From Ascaris suum (lineage: Eukaryota; Nematoda; Chromadorea; Rhabditida; Ascarididae), in the NCBI GenBank assembly GCA_013433145.1, contig CM024172.1:186001-250000 (forward strand): a stretch of 64,000 bases of DNA, written 5' to 3'. Below the pieces are notes generated by a model. That model was not told the DNA's origin. It did no database searches and saw only the letters and a list, made by a program, of their open reading frames with translations. The position numbers were made by a program, and so were the translations under genes. How positions within the stretch are numbered: position 1 is the stretch's first letter; the number at the start of each line of letters is the position of its first letter. Below, piece by piece: positions 26,001-40,400 of this stretch.

Positions 26001-28153
26001 GGTTCGGAACCTTCATGATCTACCCGATGGTTTCAGTTGGGTAAATTTTAAATAGAATATATCAGATATGATATCATCCTAATCAAATTTCTAAGCAGTA
26101 AGACAAAGATTTCTAGCGATTTTAAAACCGCCAAACTTCTTTTCTTATCGTAACCATAACGATTAAACCTTATCGTAACCTTATCTTATCGTAACCAGTC
26201 AAAAGCCATATAAAAATGTAAAGTGAAAAATGGTCTCTTTTTTTATAGTCGTTTGATGTATATTTTTAATAACCTATTATTTCTAGAGGATAACTATCTA
26301 TGTCAGCAGTGAATCACTGCACTTCCGATCCTTACTTTTGCTAGGGCTGGGTAATCTCTTATCCTAACAAAAAGTGACCATTTCTCATTCTACATTTTTA
26401 TTTGGCTTTTGGCTGGAAATGTAAATTCGGTTTAATCCTTATGCTTACGACAAGAAAAGAAACCTGAACGCCAGCTTCATCTTTGTGTATCGTTGAAACT
26501 TTTTTACTGTTTCTCTAATTGTTTCTTTGTCTCAAATTCTCTAATTGAAACTTTTACTGAGGTCTTTCTACTTCTTCATCATTATGAGGCTTTGTCTATC
26601 ACTTCAGTAGTATATTTAGGAATAAAAGTGTTGTTGTCCCATGCACATTTACGAGCTAAGATTGAGAGATGGCCATGAAATTTTCCCATTCTTCAGTAAA
26701 ACCGACGTATTTTCAGTCGTGTTAATGCCTTTTGCAGTTTCTGCATCTTTCGAAGTTTTCATCCACCAATGCGACCACTGTTTCACGCTGACTTCATTAG
26801 GTATCCCTCGTTAAGTTAAGATATTCCTCACGCATAACCTGTGATTTAAGACGTCTCTTACCTTGCACGCCCCCCCCCCCCACCCGTCCACCTTCCGCTC
26901 ATTATTTGTTTTCACCTCTTCTTGGGCCTTCAGAAATATGTGTTCATTTTTTGACTCTTTTCTACGGATTTTATGAAATTTTGTTCTTCCGTTACATCTT
27001 GCACTATCTTCTCTTATGTCTATTTTTATAAACGCCTTATTGTCTACCTGCTCATTGCTGCTTCATAACGGTTTTATTGTTTGACGTCGTCTTATATACG
27101 CTTATTTTATATTTCCAAATAACTCTCAGTTGATTTTTCTCTTTTTATATTCGTAAGTGTTCCAAATAACTTTATACTGCTCATACGTCTTAAATATATT
27201 CCAAAAAACTCTCAGTAAGGAGATTTTAACTGTTAGGACTTGAAGTCCAAACTTCACGAGCTTTGTAAAGCTCGCGAAGTTTTGCTTTAGGATGATACCA
27301 CTTGTTAGCGGTAGGCGGTGAAGATCCCTCCGTTAGTTCGGTGCCGTTCGTTAGCGGTGAGTTGGTCTTCTTGTTAGGACAACATGGTACTAGTTAAAAC
27401 TCATTTTTGAAGCTATTGCTTCGTTGTGGTTGTTTCAAGTCGACGTGATTCGCTGCATCGAAGCCTTGCAATCTTCATTTGTGCACTCAAATTCTCTGAA
27501 GGTGACTGTAGACGATCGATGTTCCGCTGGGGGAGGAACATGAGCGTTGTGCCGGAGAAGATTCGTTTGAAATTGGCGTAAGGTCATAGGAATGGAGAGA
27601 GCATTAGACCGAAATGGTATCCGTTGTTTTGTTAAGCTAGAAGTTAACGTCCGAGGACCGCCGACTTGTGGGAGCCGCGTTAGCTGCGACCGTATGTATG
27701 AATCAAATCGTAGCATTTCTGTTAGCAAACGTGGCTCTCATTGTTGGCAATTTTTTCGCCGCTATTGAATCGAATCATTCGCTACGATCTTCCTCAAAAT
27801 CGTACCCCGAAGTGTGAGGTCATTCTAGAGACTTTCGGAAAAAGTTAGTGCAAATGCTTGCAACAGTTGCACTTTATCAGAATGATCCTTTCCCTTCGTA
27901 TTAAAGAAAGTTCGATTTGTTTATTGAATCGCTTTCGATGTTTTACTTCATTTAGGCAACGTTTATCGAGTTTGCTCAGAAGATGCTGCAGAATTTCGTG
28001 AACCACGTGGAGTCGTTCGTCGTGCGATTACCAAGACCCGATAATCCTGTCGAGAGTACCGATTTTATTCCCGCCTCCGTTGTGCAATATTGGTTTACTA
28101 ACTTTCGTCGTCGTCTCGACCAGAATCCCGAATTTTGGAGAAATCTTTCATGA
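23042..28153 (+). CDS. HIKESHI: Hikeshi, nuclear import carrier for Hsp70
   Basis: A complete five-exon gene: 23042-23098, 23449-23578, 24497-24597, 25128-25286 and 27956-28153 (TGA). All junctions are GT-AG and keep frame, giving 214 residues (human protein 197). Matches to the family run the whole length: VFGVIVAGRL near the start, SINHVVVF, TPFPDGTGGSV, LGFICNEKPSAIF, AQIGIQVE, F-x-Q-K-M-L-Q-N-F, and the C-terminal IPASVVQYWFTNFRRRL then NPEFWR. Hikeshi carries ATP-bound Hsp70/Hsc70 into the nucleus during heat stress independently of importin beta. The valine matching human Val54, mutated in a leukodystrophy, is kept and is split by intron 2. The N-terminus has about ten extra residues (MEVAETPANV) before the usual start. 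The last intron is 2.7 kb and holds repeat-like DNA. The next gene starts 3.3 kb downstream on the same strand. Confidence 0.95.
26870..26881. repeat. Poly-C run
   Basis: Twelve consecutive C bases followed by ACCCG, in intron 4 of the Hikeshi gene. Confidence 0.9.
27250..27281. repeat. 15 bp inverted repeat (hairpin)
   Basis: Arms 27250-27264 and 27267-27281 pair at 14 of 15 positions around a two-base GT centre. Confidence 0.75.
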
Positions 28154-28159
28154 AATCCG

Positions 28160-31100
28160 TCAGCCACTGGTTATCTGTTGGGATTCGATTTCCCTGATGG
28201 TGACGGCATTTGGTTGCTTGATTTCGGCTCAAATTAGCCCTATTCAGAAACCCTTTGCGAAGGACATCAACGTCACCCTAATTTGGTCCTTCGGACAAAA
28301 AAAACTGCATTCTAAACTCGCTTACAGGAAGTTTCTGAGTAAGCCAGTAGTTATTTCTTAGTTGTTTCTTAGAGCAATCATTTGGCTGCTGTTGTAAGAT
28401 GATACCGGGATCCACATTCCTCGGTGGAGAAGTTGACAAGGAAGAGATGAATGCGATATATGGAAAAAGGGAGAAGTTGTTGTTTTTTTTATTCAGCGTG
28501 CATTCCTGAACAATTTTATTTGAGGTGACATTATGGTAAAATGCAGTTATTGGTGTACATTGTGCATTCTTTCTATTGCTGTTGTTTTGGCGTTATATAT
28601 ATTGTTTTCACTGCGTTTTTACTATAAAAATTTTCTGTTTTTAATGTTTTACACGTTGCGTTTAGTTCGTTGATTTGAGAATAAATGAGTTGACTTTATG
28701 CGCTTAAGGCACTAGATTTTAAAATCTGTATTGCATTTCAATATCCTGTGTAAAAAGGCTTCACTCGTTATCTGATCCGAAATTACCTACTATGGTGCAA
28801 CCAAATCGCGCGTCGAATATTTCCATACGATGTCATAGTCTCATAGTCTCAAATTGTGCTGCTTACTGGACTTGTGGAAGAATACCTTTTATTTTGAGAT
28901 TTTAATATGGGTTTATTTTGACTCCGTACTAATGCTTTAGTGTTGCATATGTTCGAAATTTGAAACACTTTCAGATGACGTCATCGTAGGGCATACTCTT
29001 GGTTATATTCTCCTCTTGGGTAACTTTTGCGCTGTCCTGGTGACGTGCTTATGCTGTCCATGTTATTCAACTTTTCAAGTATAGTGCAAATATTCAGCCT
29101 TTGTTACATCACCTGGTTGATGTGTGTATGCAGGGAAGGGGGAGGGAGGGGACAATACCATACTTGACAGGAATCGCTCCCACGCCGTAAAATACTCGCA
29201 CCAGATAGGACCTAGAAATGTTTTTTACCAGGAGAGATTTATAAGCGGTTTTTTAAATTATTGGAAAACACAACAGTGTCATTTCATTCATTTTTAAGTA
29301 CTATATAACAGTATCATTTCATTTTAAGTATCAAGGTCACTTGGTTCTATGTATCGGATTGCAAAGAAAGCGCTTATCGTCCTAGTTCGACAAGATTCTT
29401 GCCAGACCGGTGTGAATGTTAAAATCCAGGTGCTTTTTAAATTACATGTAGTTTTGGTGGGTTTTTCAATGGAAATATTGCACGCGCATTGCAATATAAA
29501 ATATATAAACCTTTTCCTGTTTATATGTCTACTGAAAAGATTTCCCGGAAACGAAAGGAAAATTCTAATTTTTTCACCAAATTGTTGAGCATAACCTATA
29601 AATTCCGTTTGCTATTCGGGAACGTTCCTTTGTCATCTACACGATTTATGATTGAATAAATCGTGCTGTAGGTTGCGACCATACCGGATGACACTTGGTC
29701 TATGATCAGATGGGTTATCTACAAGTCCGACCTTTCATGGAGTTTCCTGGAGCTTATTGAATGCTTCAGCTTCGTGATGGAAGTTTCACAGCTCTCTTGT
29801 CATCTAGAATTGAGCATTTCGTTTTTTAACCTCAGGACATCAGTTGTCAGGTGGCTTATCTTGGGATTCGAGAAGTAATGTAAGCGGAGAGGATTTGGGT
29901 GAATAAATGGCGTCGGAAGTGGAGAGCTTAGGTTTTTTATTTGCCTTGCTTTATTATCCCGTGGAAGGAGGTGAGGGCAACTTACATACGTGAGTTCGGA
30001 AATCAGGTGACAGAGCCGGATAACAATAGCAGTGAGAGTGAAACAATTGCCCACAAAGCGACGTCGACACGGACAGAGCAAAGAGAACAAAGTTCAATAC
30101 ACCAGGTTAATGGTATCACTGAGATCGAAATGATCTAGTCATTGCTTGAAACTTGAGAGGATTGATGTATCAACGATCTTTTTAGAAACCATATTCGATG
30201 CCTCTACCTGGGTCAGATTATCTACCTCGACTTGATCCTCCGAACTTCCTAGTCGCAGCAATCGACCACGGTTTATCCGACGCTTGATGCATCACCTACC
30301 AGACAATTTATTTCACTCATTGCAGCAAACTTTTCGCACATGGCACCCGAACCTAAATCATCCTTTGCTTGATTCGACAAACTCGTTTTGTTTTATTTTC
30401 GAAAGTGTATAGAAAATCTTAGAACGCATATTTGTGATCCCTAAAGCGAATACCCTTAGTATGGTATTGCGAACTAGAAGATGCACGACAAAACAAATGA
30501 AGTTTGAGAATCTCACATGTCATCGGCGTCGCACAATCATCGTCTTTCGATTATCGAGGTTGAAAGCGAAAGCATTAAGCCGTTTTGCTTGAATTTAGTA
30601 AGAAATCTTGGCTTGTGAGGTGAGAGACTTAAGTTTAGCGACTTGAGGAACTTAGCAACTTAATCTCAGGAGAGATCTTTAACGGTACGAGTTGTATGAC
30701 TGACCGAAGTTTATAATATGCTCAACATGAGGGTCACGCTCGCCGATCAATATCGCCGTGGTCGCCAAGAGTTGCGAAGGCTGTGAGGAATTACAGGTAG
30801 AGGTGAGTTTGTGAATATGTATAGAGTTTCTGAAGTTTGCAAGTGCCGCATATAACTCGTACCTACATGCAGATGTATGCAGGGGTGTGCAGGTAAGCTC
30901 TATGTACTAAAACGTGCAATAAAACACTGCAAGCGGCACCTGCTGAAGAAACGAGAATTCGCATGTAAAAATTCGCTGGCCAAATTGGTGCAATATATTG
31001 TTCTCGCTTTACGTATATTGTTCCCCAACTACTGCCTTGATGCGTTTTAGAGTTTTCTAGGAGGTAATATATTTTCAGTTACTTAGAAACTTTCTCCTGA

Positions 31101-31455
31101 ATTTTTTTTTTAATGGGGACGATTAAGTGGTAGTGAGATGAAGATTGTTAACTAGTGAAAGCTCTGTGGATGTGATGTTTTAAAAAACAAGATATCCACC
31201 AACCGTATCTATTAAAACAGTTCCACCTGCGTTTGCAATTTACGGCAAACTTTTTTCACCTTCCCTACGGACAGGATAACGAAACAGTTTGTGGTGATTG
31301 TTGAATAGTCGCTAGTACAACATCTACGAAGTTGTTTTATGAATTACTTTCTTGTTATTATGGGCACAGATATTCGATATAATCGACTCGACTCTTACTG
31401 TTTCATTCTGCCTTGTCGACTCTTTGGCCATCGTTTCATTGAAGCGCTGAAGCAT
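28160..31455. other. Intergenic between Hikeshi and grld-1 genes
   Basis: Contains the likely 3' end of the Hikeshi gene (an AATAAA occurs at 28680) and the grld-1 upstream region. A plus-strand frame at 29941-30138 is polar and passes CAG|GTTAAT near 30105, but has no recognised domain or partner. Confidence 0.5.
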
Positions 31456-31464
31456 TCAGTGCAA
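31450..31464 (+). promoter_or_regulatory. Candidate spliced-leader acceptor for grld-1
   Basis: GCATTCAG ends at 31459, five bases before the chosen ATG at 31465. Either a trans-splice acceptor or an ordinary one for an unseen 5'UTR exon. Confidence 0.35.
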
Positions 31465-34400
31465 ATGTATCCAGAATCGGAACGTGCTATGGGCACGAGG
31501 TATGGTAGTGGTGGCGGTGGTGGTGGTCGAGGGGATCGACGCAACCAAAGGTTTGCTCCCTATAGTGGTGTCGCACCTCGACAATCGCGACCTATTCAAC
31601 GCTTACCAGTACGCCGAGAGGGGAGTACGGACCTTGAAACTAATTTATCATCATTCTACAGGTAATTTTAAACGTGGACACGAGTAAACTTCAAAAGATG
31701 AACACAGCAATTGATCTGGATAGGAGATCTGATGTTATGGTTGTGATACTTTGATATTATCTTTGAACTAGCTTAACATCAAAAATTGTCCCATTCTTTC
31801 AACTAGTTTCGATGGGACATAGGGTGAAATAAAAACAATACTTGAGAAACGTAATGTTGTTGTGAAATCTATTTCGAGAACAAAATAAAGAACGCTCAAA
31901 ATATGAAATTAAATAAAAAGAAATAAAGAGCGCGGTTATAACTACTTAAATATCAGTGTTAATTAAACGCAAATCCATAGGTGGAAATGTTTTAGGCTAT
32001 TAGTTAACGCAGAAAACATTGGGCAATAAGAAGATGTCAACAGAAAGTTATTCTATACTCGGTGATATCTTTCCTTTTCTGTTGTTTTTACTCTTCCTGA
32101 CCATTGTAAATTTTTAGAATTCTGTTCAACTCATTTCTTTCATTTCAAAATTAAGTGAAGAGGAAAGAAGGTAGCATGACCATCCCAGTTGTTCACATCA
32201 TCTCGTCTAATGTACAGGTTTTGGCACAACTGGTGAAAAGTGAGGACGCATAATTTGTGCACAGAAAGAGGGAAAAAGTGAGATGCACGATGGAAATTAT
32301 GATGAAGATTTATTTTAACGATTTCAGAATCCCGATAAGATGAAATCGAGTTACCCTTTTGACATTCTATGTTTGGGCATAATATAACGAGCCACTTAGC
32401 ATAATCTCCACGGAATCTGTTGCACTTTCTATGAAAAATTTTTATATCAGTTTTATCGAGTACGGCTGCTGGCAGAGGCGTCAGGTCCTTGTCTCTCTTA
32501 CTGACAAGTAGAAATGGGACGGGAGAGGGGGGGGGGGGGAGGGATGCATAGTGAAGGCGCCTGAATCCAATTCGAACCTGTAATATGAACTCATGTGCTA
32601 GTACGAGAAAATCGAAATGGTCAAAGCAACCAGAACGAACCCATAGAACCCAAAGTTTTAATAGAAGTTGTACGTTATCTTGCGAAATTGCAAGCGTACA
32701 AATTTTATTGCTCTTATATGTTGATTCTAGCGTTTTGATGCACTTTTCTGAAAGCAACGCAAACATAGTGAACGACAGTAAAGCCTTGAGGTCGAAAGAA
32801 TAATAAATAGGTAGGTGATGGAGGAGGAAATTTCTGTTATTGGATCGCGTTGTGATCCTTCCTCGAAATCTGTGCCCTTGTTTTTTGCATTTATTGGTTA
32901 TAGGAGTTTAAGCGGTGTGGGGGGATAAGTGGCCCATATGAGGATATGAAATAGCTGATTGTATTAATTATGAATAATTCCTGAGAAAAATAAATACGTA
33001 CTGAGTCCTAGTAAAATCTTTAAGAAAGGCATTCATTTTTAGTTTATAGTTAATGAGTTTTCAATCCATTTTTTGGTTATTTGTTGCATTAGAGACGTTT
33101 CTTGACTTTGTGAACGGCATTTATTCACACCTTTCTTGATTTTCGAAAACCCACAATTCGCTTGCTCAAATCCAGTCAAGTTGACCCACCTTCTTAGGGT
33201 TAGGCGTGATTGAATTTCATATTAGCTGTTTCATTCATCTGCGTCCATTTTTTTTGTCTTTGTTGTAGCCATCCATTCACCAAAGAAATCTTTTTCTGTA
33301 GTTTTTTTGGCAAATTCTCTGAAGATATAGTTAAAGTTGTTGGACGCTTTCATAGTATTAATTATGCGAGTGAAGACTGTATAGGTAATGTCCAACGTAA
33401 TGCAATTTAGGGATCGATTTGGAAGTCACTCACCGGAAGAGTATATGAATTTGCGTCTGTCGCATTTCGACAACAAACTGTCGAAGGATGAAATCAAGGA
33501 TATCCTTGAACACGAATTCCGAAGATTCGCACCGTTCGAAGTTGTTGATTTCTGATAATTTTTCTAATATTTTTCCCACTTGACATTTCTCAAAACAATA
33601 TAGTTTTTTTTATACCTTGAATTAAAATGCGCGAGTGCTGAATATTACAAGAGTTGAGAATATTTTTTCAGAGGCAGCAAAAGTGCAAACATCTTTCAGT
33701 TATGGCGTTGTCGATGCAAAGAAAGGAAGTGGAGAATGGATTTTACCGTTATAGTAAACAGTAAGAGTATAATGGTGAAATGATGCCTCCAAAAAGGGCA
33801 TTCCTGGCTTTCGCAGCATCCCTGTATCAGACAAACTGAACCTGTTTCCGCTCTATAAGTACATGTTATGTATTTTAAAAACGTGAATTGTAAAGGAATG
33901 CTTAAAAAGCAAATGAAAGACTTAAATTACATTGTAATTAACAAAATGGTTGCTAAGTGTTTAATGATTGTATTTCTGACAAAACTTCATTCATAGAAGA
34001 TTCATCTGTAATAAGGAAAGAGATGTTGCTGCTCCCCACTGAAATGGCTTTTTCTCACTTTTGCTTAAAAAGAAGTTCTAAATTATATTTAATGTAGGTA
34101 TATCCAATGTTATTGGCAGAACAAGCACCCGCAAAGGACGTCAAGCAGTGATGCAGTGCGATTTATGCGTTTCTGATTGCACTTTATACCAGTGTATTAA
34201 TTATTGTGTTATATCTTTGTGCTTGCATTTCAGCGCACATTCGTTTATCCCGTATTTGTTAGCGATTTGAAAAGCATTGAAATACTATTTGTATAGTTCG
34301 TTGAAAATGTAGCAGTGTGATTGTTTAACGCTTTTATGTTAAAATCGCAAACTTTTTATTGCAGTGGTTATAGATAACCGGAAACACTACCAGCATCGAA

Positions 34401-37400
34401 AAGGAAATTCCCTTTGAAATTAATGGGAAAAGTTTAGAGAAATGTTCAGTTAATGGATTGTCTTTTAGATAAAAGTGGTACGTAATCCTGGAGATGAGCA
34501 ACGACTTGCATACGTGAATTTCGAGAGGGGCGAAGCAGCACGAATGATACGACACACGATGTTGCCACGGCTACAGAAGCTGCTCGGCAGAAGACTTCAC
34601 CTCGATCCGGCAGGTATCATCCGTGACCAGGAGGGCAAATACATCCCTGATCGATACAACAGAGCGCTGCAAGCCGAGAGAGAACGCGATCGTAAAGAAC
34701 CTATGCGGAGGTTGTTTCTTCATTCGGTGACTTCTGGATCTCAGCACAGCTTAACGTTCGTGAAGTTTTAACTAGACATATTGCGAACCTTTAAGATGGC
34801 ATTCAACTCTGCAATGTCAGAATGTTTGTGACGTCTGTTTTCACAGTTTTCATTTACCTCTGACAAGTATCACCTGTGAAGTGCATCTATTCAGCCTCCG
34901 GTAGGTACTTAGATTTTGCTTGTTGTGCATCACTCTTGTGTAGTGATAGCTGACATGGGCACAAACTGGCCACTGCGTTTTCGTGCATGCAAAATGATGC
35001 ATTGGAGAGTGAGTCTAAGGTATTAGAAGCCAGTGAATATAGGCACAGCATGTTTAATACAAAAGCCTTTAAAATATAATACTGTCGATTTTTAAAGTGT
35101 TGCGTAGAATCCACACAGCGTTGCAGAAAGGTTAATTTGCTCGTGTTGTTAAGAATTACGTTGATTTTTCTCATTACTGAATCGTATAATAAAGTGTGTG
35201 TTTAGTTGTCAATCAACAACATTTGGTGCTTTTCCGGCATAAAATCGTCCTCGATTTTTTGATATGAGATGTTGTGATTTTGCCACTTATTCATTAATCT
35301 TATCTATTCGTTGAACTTATTATAAAAGCCTTTAGGAAATCACCGAGTCGGCAGCGTCGTGATGGTGATGGAACGTGGAATCTGAAAGAAGATGATAGCG
35401 ACGCGACGAGAACTCTTTTCGTTGGTAATTTACCTGCAGATATTCGTGAAACTGAGTTACGACGCGTTTTTGAAAAATACGGCAGAGTGGAGGATGTTGA
35501 CATCAAAACTCCTCCAGAAACGAATGCTGCGTATGCATTTATTCTCTTCCAGGTTAGATTTATCATGCAAAACAATTCTAAAACACTTATCTTCTCTTTG
35601 TCCTATCAAGTATAAATGTGATATGCGCGTATATTTATCCATTTGAATTTGCATATTGTGACACAGATGTGTTGCTTCGGAAAGACGTTTTTCCTTGGGA
35701 GGAACAGAGTAAGAAGGTGCTTGATGTATGAGCTTACGCGCCATCGAAAGACATGCTGATTTGAAGTGGAAGGTGTCTCGAAAGCCCAGAAATCGGAGTT
35801 CAAGCAATACATCATGACGCGTTAGTGTTGTTTGGGGTAGCCGACTTTTATTTTTTTATTTTTGCTTTTTGTTCACACTTTGATGTCTTAAATTGGGAAA
35901 ACGTATGTAAATATCTGAGCTTGATTAGCAAAAAGGAGCAAAACGTTCGCAAAGCAACAACTCAAGCGAACGAACATTGAATATCTAAAAGCAGCAGCAC
36001 TGAGTGTAGGTCGAAAAAACTATAATTTTACGCTTGCTTTCTGCGCCTATCCAGAATTCGGTGCACCGTTTTCCCCATGGAACATCTTTCGAAAGTACAT
36101 CGTAACATGCACAAACAAATGCAATCAAAACAATGCACTGTACTTAGGAAAGCTAATGTTTTAGATGGATGAATGGAAAAGTCGAGTAGCGCAAAATGGT
36201 AGGCTGGCAGCAGTGATTTTAGGGGATGGGATATGCACCTGTATCTAAAGATGTTGTCTTGAATTCCCAAAAGAAAACTTAGCGGAGGAGTTTATAATCA
36301 GGTAGAGCTAAGCTTACTGCAACAGGAGCAATTTAAATGGAGGGTGTAAACTTCCGTTAGGCAAAAATATTTGAGCGCAGCAGACAGGAGTGCAGTTCTC
36401 ACATATTATAGCTTTCTTGGAATTGTTGTATTTATAAGAAATGTTGTTGTTTTCGGCGTCTTTCCGTTTCTTTGTTGTTTCTTTTTTAATTTGCGTAGGT
36501 TGATTTATGTATTGGGAGGGAGTGTTAATAAACGAAGCAGTGAATGGAGTCTAAATGAAATTTTTAAGTGGAATAATTACTTGGCGAGAAGTTCTGTTTC
36601 TTTACAAATTTCCTTTATGAAGGTCTTTCAGGAGAGACATCTCCGACGCTTCTAAGTGCCTCCCAAAAAACATTTTTTTTGGAGATTTATGGCAATTTGA
36701 AAAAAAAGCTTGTAGATATATGGCCATAAGGGAATATCGAAAAAATTAAAAATGTGCGCTGTAAATCCATAAAGTGTACTTGGAAAGTTGAAATTCATCG
36801 AAAGTTACGCAAGTGAACATCTCTAGATCGTACACTGCGCCATTCGCAAACAAAGGAATTAAGTATAAATCTAAGGGTGCTGTACTAAGTCGATTTGTCT
36901 TGTGAAATAGATGAGGTCAACTTGTGGACTGCTGCGAAAAATTCTTTGTGTCTAATTTATTCTCATGGTAATAATAATAACAGTCTACAATGGATTTATA
37001 CCCTGGCAAAAGGCAAGATTGCAGTCATGACGACTATATAAAACAACCAGTCTTCTCGTATGTTGTTAAACCTCATGCTCTTCATCATGGCTGTGCCGTA
37101 CTCCGTTCGTGTTTTCTTCGTCAACGGGTATGTAACCCTTTGTTCGCATAGTAACTGTTACCTTAAAAATATGCTAAACGACGTTTTTGTCGTTGCTATA
37201 GCCTGTGGTCAGTAATAAGCTAGATCGGATTCCGTTCTGAAGTTTGCACCGATCAAGCGTTAGCTGTATTTTTTCTCTAGTGAGAAGAGGCGATAATAGT
37301 TTGTAGCGGAAATTGGCTTCATATTTTCTAGACTTTGGAGCAGTCGATGAACGCAAAGGCTAGTGAGCATGACCGATCTATTCGACCCGGTACGTCAAGA

Positions 37401-40400
37401 TGCAAAATTGGGTACGGAAAGTCACAACCGTCGAATCGGCTGTGGATCGGTGGCTTGGGACCGTGGACTTCTGCTGATTATTTAGCTAAGGTAATTGATT
37501 TCCTAGAATCTGCTAATTTCACCATACTCGGAGCAAAGAGTTAAGCTTTGCTGAGTTGTTTAGCCTGGAGAACATATAGCGGAGGACTAAGCCGAAATGA
37601 GGCCGGTGTTGCTGAGAAAATCAGGATAACGTGTTACCAGATAATTTAGGTTTTTAATCTTGGTAGATTTAATGTCGTGTTCACCTGCCGGTCGCTGTTG
37701 CTAATTCGTTCCAGTTTCATGCGTTGATATTTATCGCGATTATATGGAATTGCTCATTCCTGGAACTTTTACACTTTTAAGTCATTTCTTTTAATAGTTC
37801 AGTAATGGTTGATTCTTTTAAACATAGGCTATACGATCAAGATTAAGTCGGAGGTTTGGCTTTGCGCAAATTTGAGAAAGTAAATGCGACCAACATAGAA
37901 GTGTCATATTTCTGATGTTTCGGCACCACCGTTAAAACGTTCGCGTCATAATATTTGGTTCCGCTTCTAGAATGTTCCTTTCATAATTCTTTGTCCGGGA
38001 AATGCATTCCCTGTTTATTTATTGGCTTCGCAGTCAATATTTAAACGCTACATAGACATAATCTCATGTGGTTTTGCACACCTGCTTGACTTTTTCCAGG
38101 TAGACCACTTCCGGTTCTTGTGATCTCAGGAAAAATTCTTTGGTATCTGATGACTGCTTAGTGTTTGATGGCAAATAAGAAATAATAGTTCATTATAATA
38201 TTTGTCACGTGACTGGTCTCTCTCGTAGTTGCTATCGATTCTGTGTTTTCATTAAGGAATTCGATCGATACGGTCTCATTGATCGATTGGATTATGAAGA
38301 GGGAGCTGACTATGCGTTTATTCGTTTCGCAGACCAGAACGCAGCGATGGATGCTTGCCGTGCAATGAAGGGATTCCCTCTTGGTGGTCGCGATCGATGT
38401 ATCATAGTCGATTTTGCCAAGTAAGTTGTTATTTTGAATATGCCTGATGAAGAACACAGGTATAGGAAAGCGTGCTTGTTTAGCCACCTGGTCAGTTTTG
38501 TCTGTTTTAGAGGTTAGTTGTAATTTGAAAGAAACACGCATGCGCTGTGGTTTATTGCTTGTAAATATTTAGAAAAGCACTCGAATACTAAATGAGTGGA
38601 GAGGAAATAAGGAAGGTATAGAAACTCCGCACGAGTATAAGAATCAAATGTGTGTTATAATCGAGGTATAACACAGTCAGCACTTAGGTATATAGCAGCT
38701 AGAGGTAAGTGTGTTGCATAAACATGTAAATTTGGGATTCTTAATGAAATGGCTGAAATGTTTTGCTGACAAGCGCTTTTTATTTCGAAGCAGATAGATG
38801 AACGTAAAACCGATATCATAAGGATGGGAGCGTATCTTAATCCGTCTCGAGCATGTGAGCGTTAAAAAAGACGTAAAGTGAACTAATGCACTTTTGAACC
38901 CTAATGCAAAGCCCAGCTGTTTAGGAAAGCGACTTTAATGATGGTGATCCCTCCTCTGTCGGCGCCTATAGAAAGAAACATTTTGAGTTTCGAATCGTGA
39001 AAATGGGCAGTCCAAATGTGTTTTGTGCATTTAATTATCGTTTACGAATATTGAAAGCAAAATCATCTGATAATTCTGTATAAGAAGCTATTACTGTTTT
39101 GTTTTTTTTTTCATGTTTAATAACATTAGAATGTACTAGCACAACAGCTTCTTCGAATTCCGCACAGTTGAACATCACCAACGTTGACCACCGAAAGTCG
39201 TTCTAGTTCCCCCAAATTCCGGGGCGTTGAGTAACATCAGGTACTTCGCAAAAGTGGGCAGTTGAGCGCACAGCTCTGGCAGTTGCGCTGATCGACAGGT
39301 GTTATAGGTATGTGGTTGGCTCCTTGAATTTTTGTTTAGCATTCGGAGCTGCTTTTAATTAAAGCGTTTATTGTATAACAGGCGGCTTTCGTCGTTACTG
39401 CTTGTGCAAGGTAGAAAAGTGACTGTTGAAATACGGCTACGTGCTACAAGTGAAAGTTGTATCCACGTAGCATTTTGGTTCCAATGGAATCATCCTTGAA
39501 TGCGTTGACTCTGTTAAATCTTACTGCTTGCTTCTTATTAAGCGCTTGTTGCATATGCGTTTTGCTGATGACGTTCGCATACTGTATGCAAGAGGTGATG
39601 GAAATGAAGCCAAAAAGTAGAGTTTGAAAAACAGCGGAACAATTGGGGGGAAGTGTCTGCAAAAGTCAAGAAGGCGAACTTGAAGAGAACTTTTGCAAAT
39701 GAGCATAATCTGCCAGAAGACTTGGAAGAAGCGCTCTAGGAAAGTAGTTCGTTATGTAGTGATACCAAACAAAAGTATTGCAAACCAAGAAATGTGGGAG
39801 TGATTTTTGGTAAGGCTGGTCATCCACTCTTTATACTAATCAACAAGTTCAACATATGAATAATGAAGAATGAAACCCAATTTTTGGCTAATGCAGTTGT
39901 TTCAAAATAAGGCTATTCTGTGAAATAATAGCGAATGTCTGAGAAGATGAGATGAGACAAACATTGTCAAAAACTTGATCAACTTCATCCTTACTCTGAC
40001 ATATCGAAGAAGAAAATATGAGCATCTTGAGAGCCTAGAACAAAAACATGAATAAGCAATTCCAAGAAGCTGGTAGGAAATGAGTTCTCAGCGTTCATAA
40101 TGAAAATGGCCAGCAACAAGCCTACAAAAGGGAACAGGAAGCCTCTGAAGCTGTTAGTAAATACGAGTAAACAGAGCAAATGAATAAAAACACGTGACGA
40201 ATGAAGGTAATTTTGCAGCTTAGGATGCTCCCTACCAAAGGAGGGAGGTTTTTGCTGTGCGTGCAACAGTTCACACAACTGAAATTTATTTATGATGTAA
40301 TTGGATGCAGTCGAGCTTGCAAAATGATTGTTGGAAAATTTCTTGGAAACGATTCATAAAAAACAAAGAAGGTAATTAACTGAGTGAAGATTCCGACAAT

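Larger units (their letters stand above)
25287..27955 (+). other. Large intron 4 of the Hikeshi gene
   Basis: The 2,669-base intron contains a C12 run (26870-26881), a 15 bp hairpin (27250-27281) and a 97-codon minus-strand frame (27728-27435) that reads protein-like but has no recognised domain. The GC-richer stretch from about 27240 to 27830 may be an inserted repeat. Confidence 0.6.

Noticed and set aside
32561..32585. B-box-like sequence on the minus strand
   Set aside because: No A box or tRNA fold around it.
37335..37544. Independent short protein frame at 37.3 kb
   Set aside because: It is an internal exon of grld-1 (37332-37490) running on into the intron.
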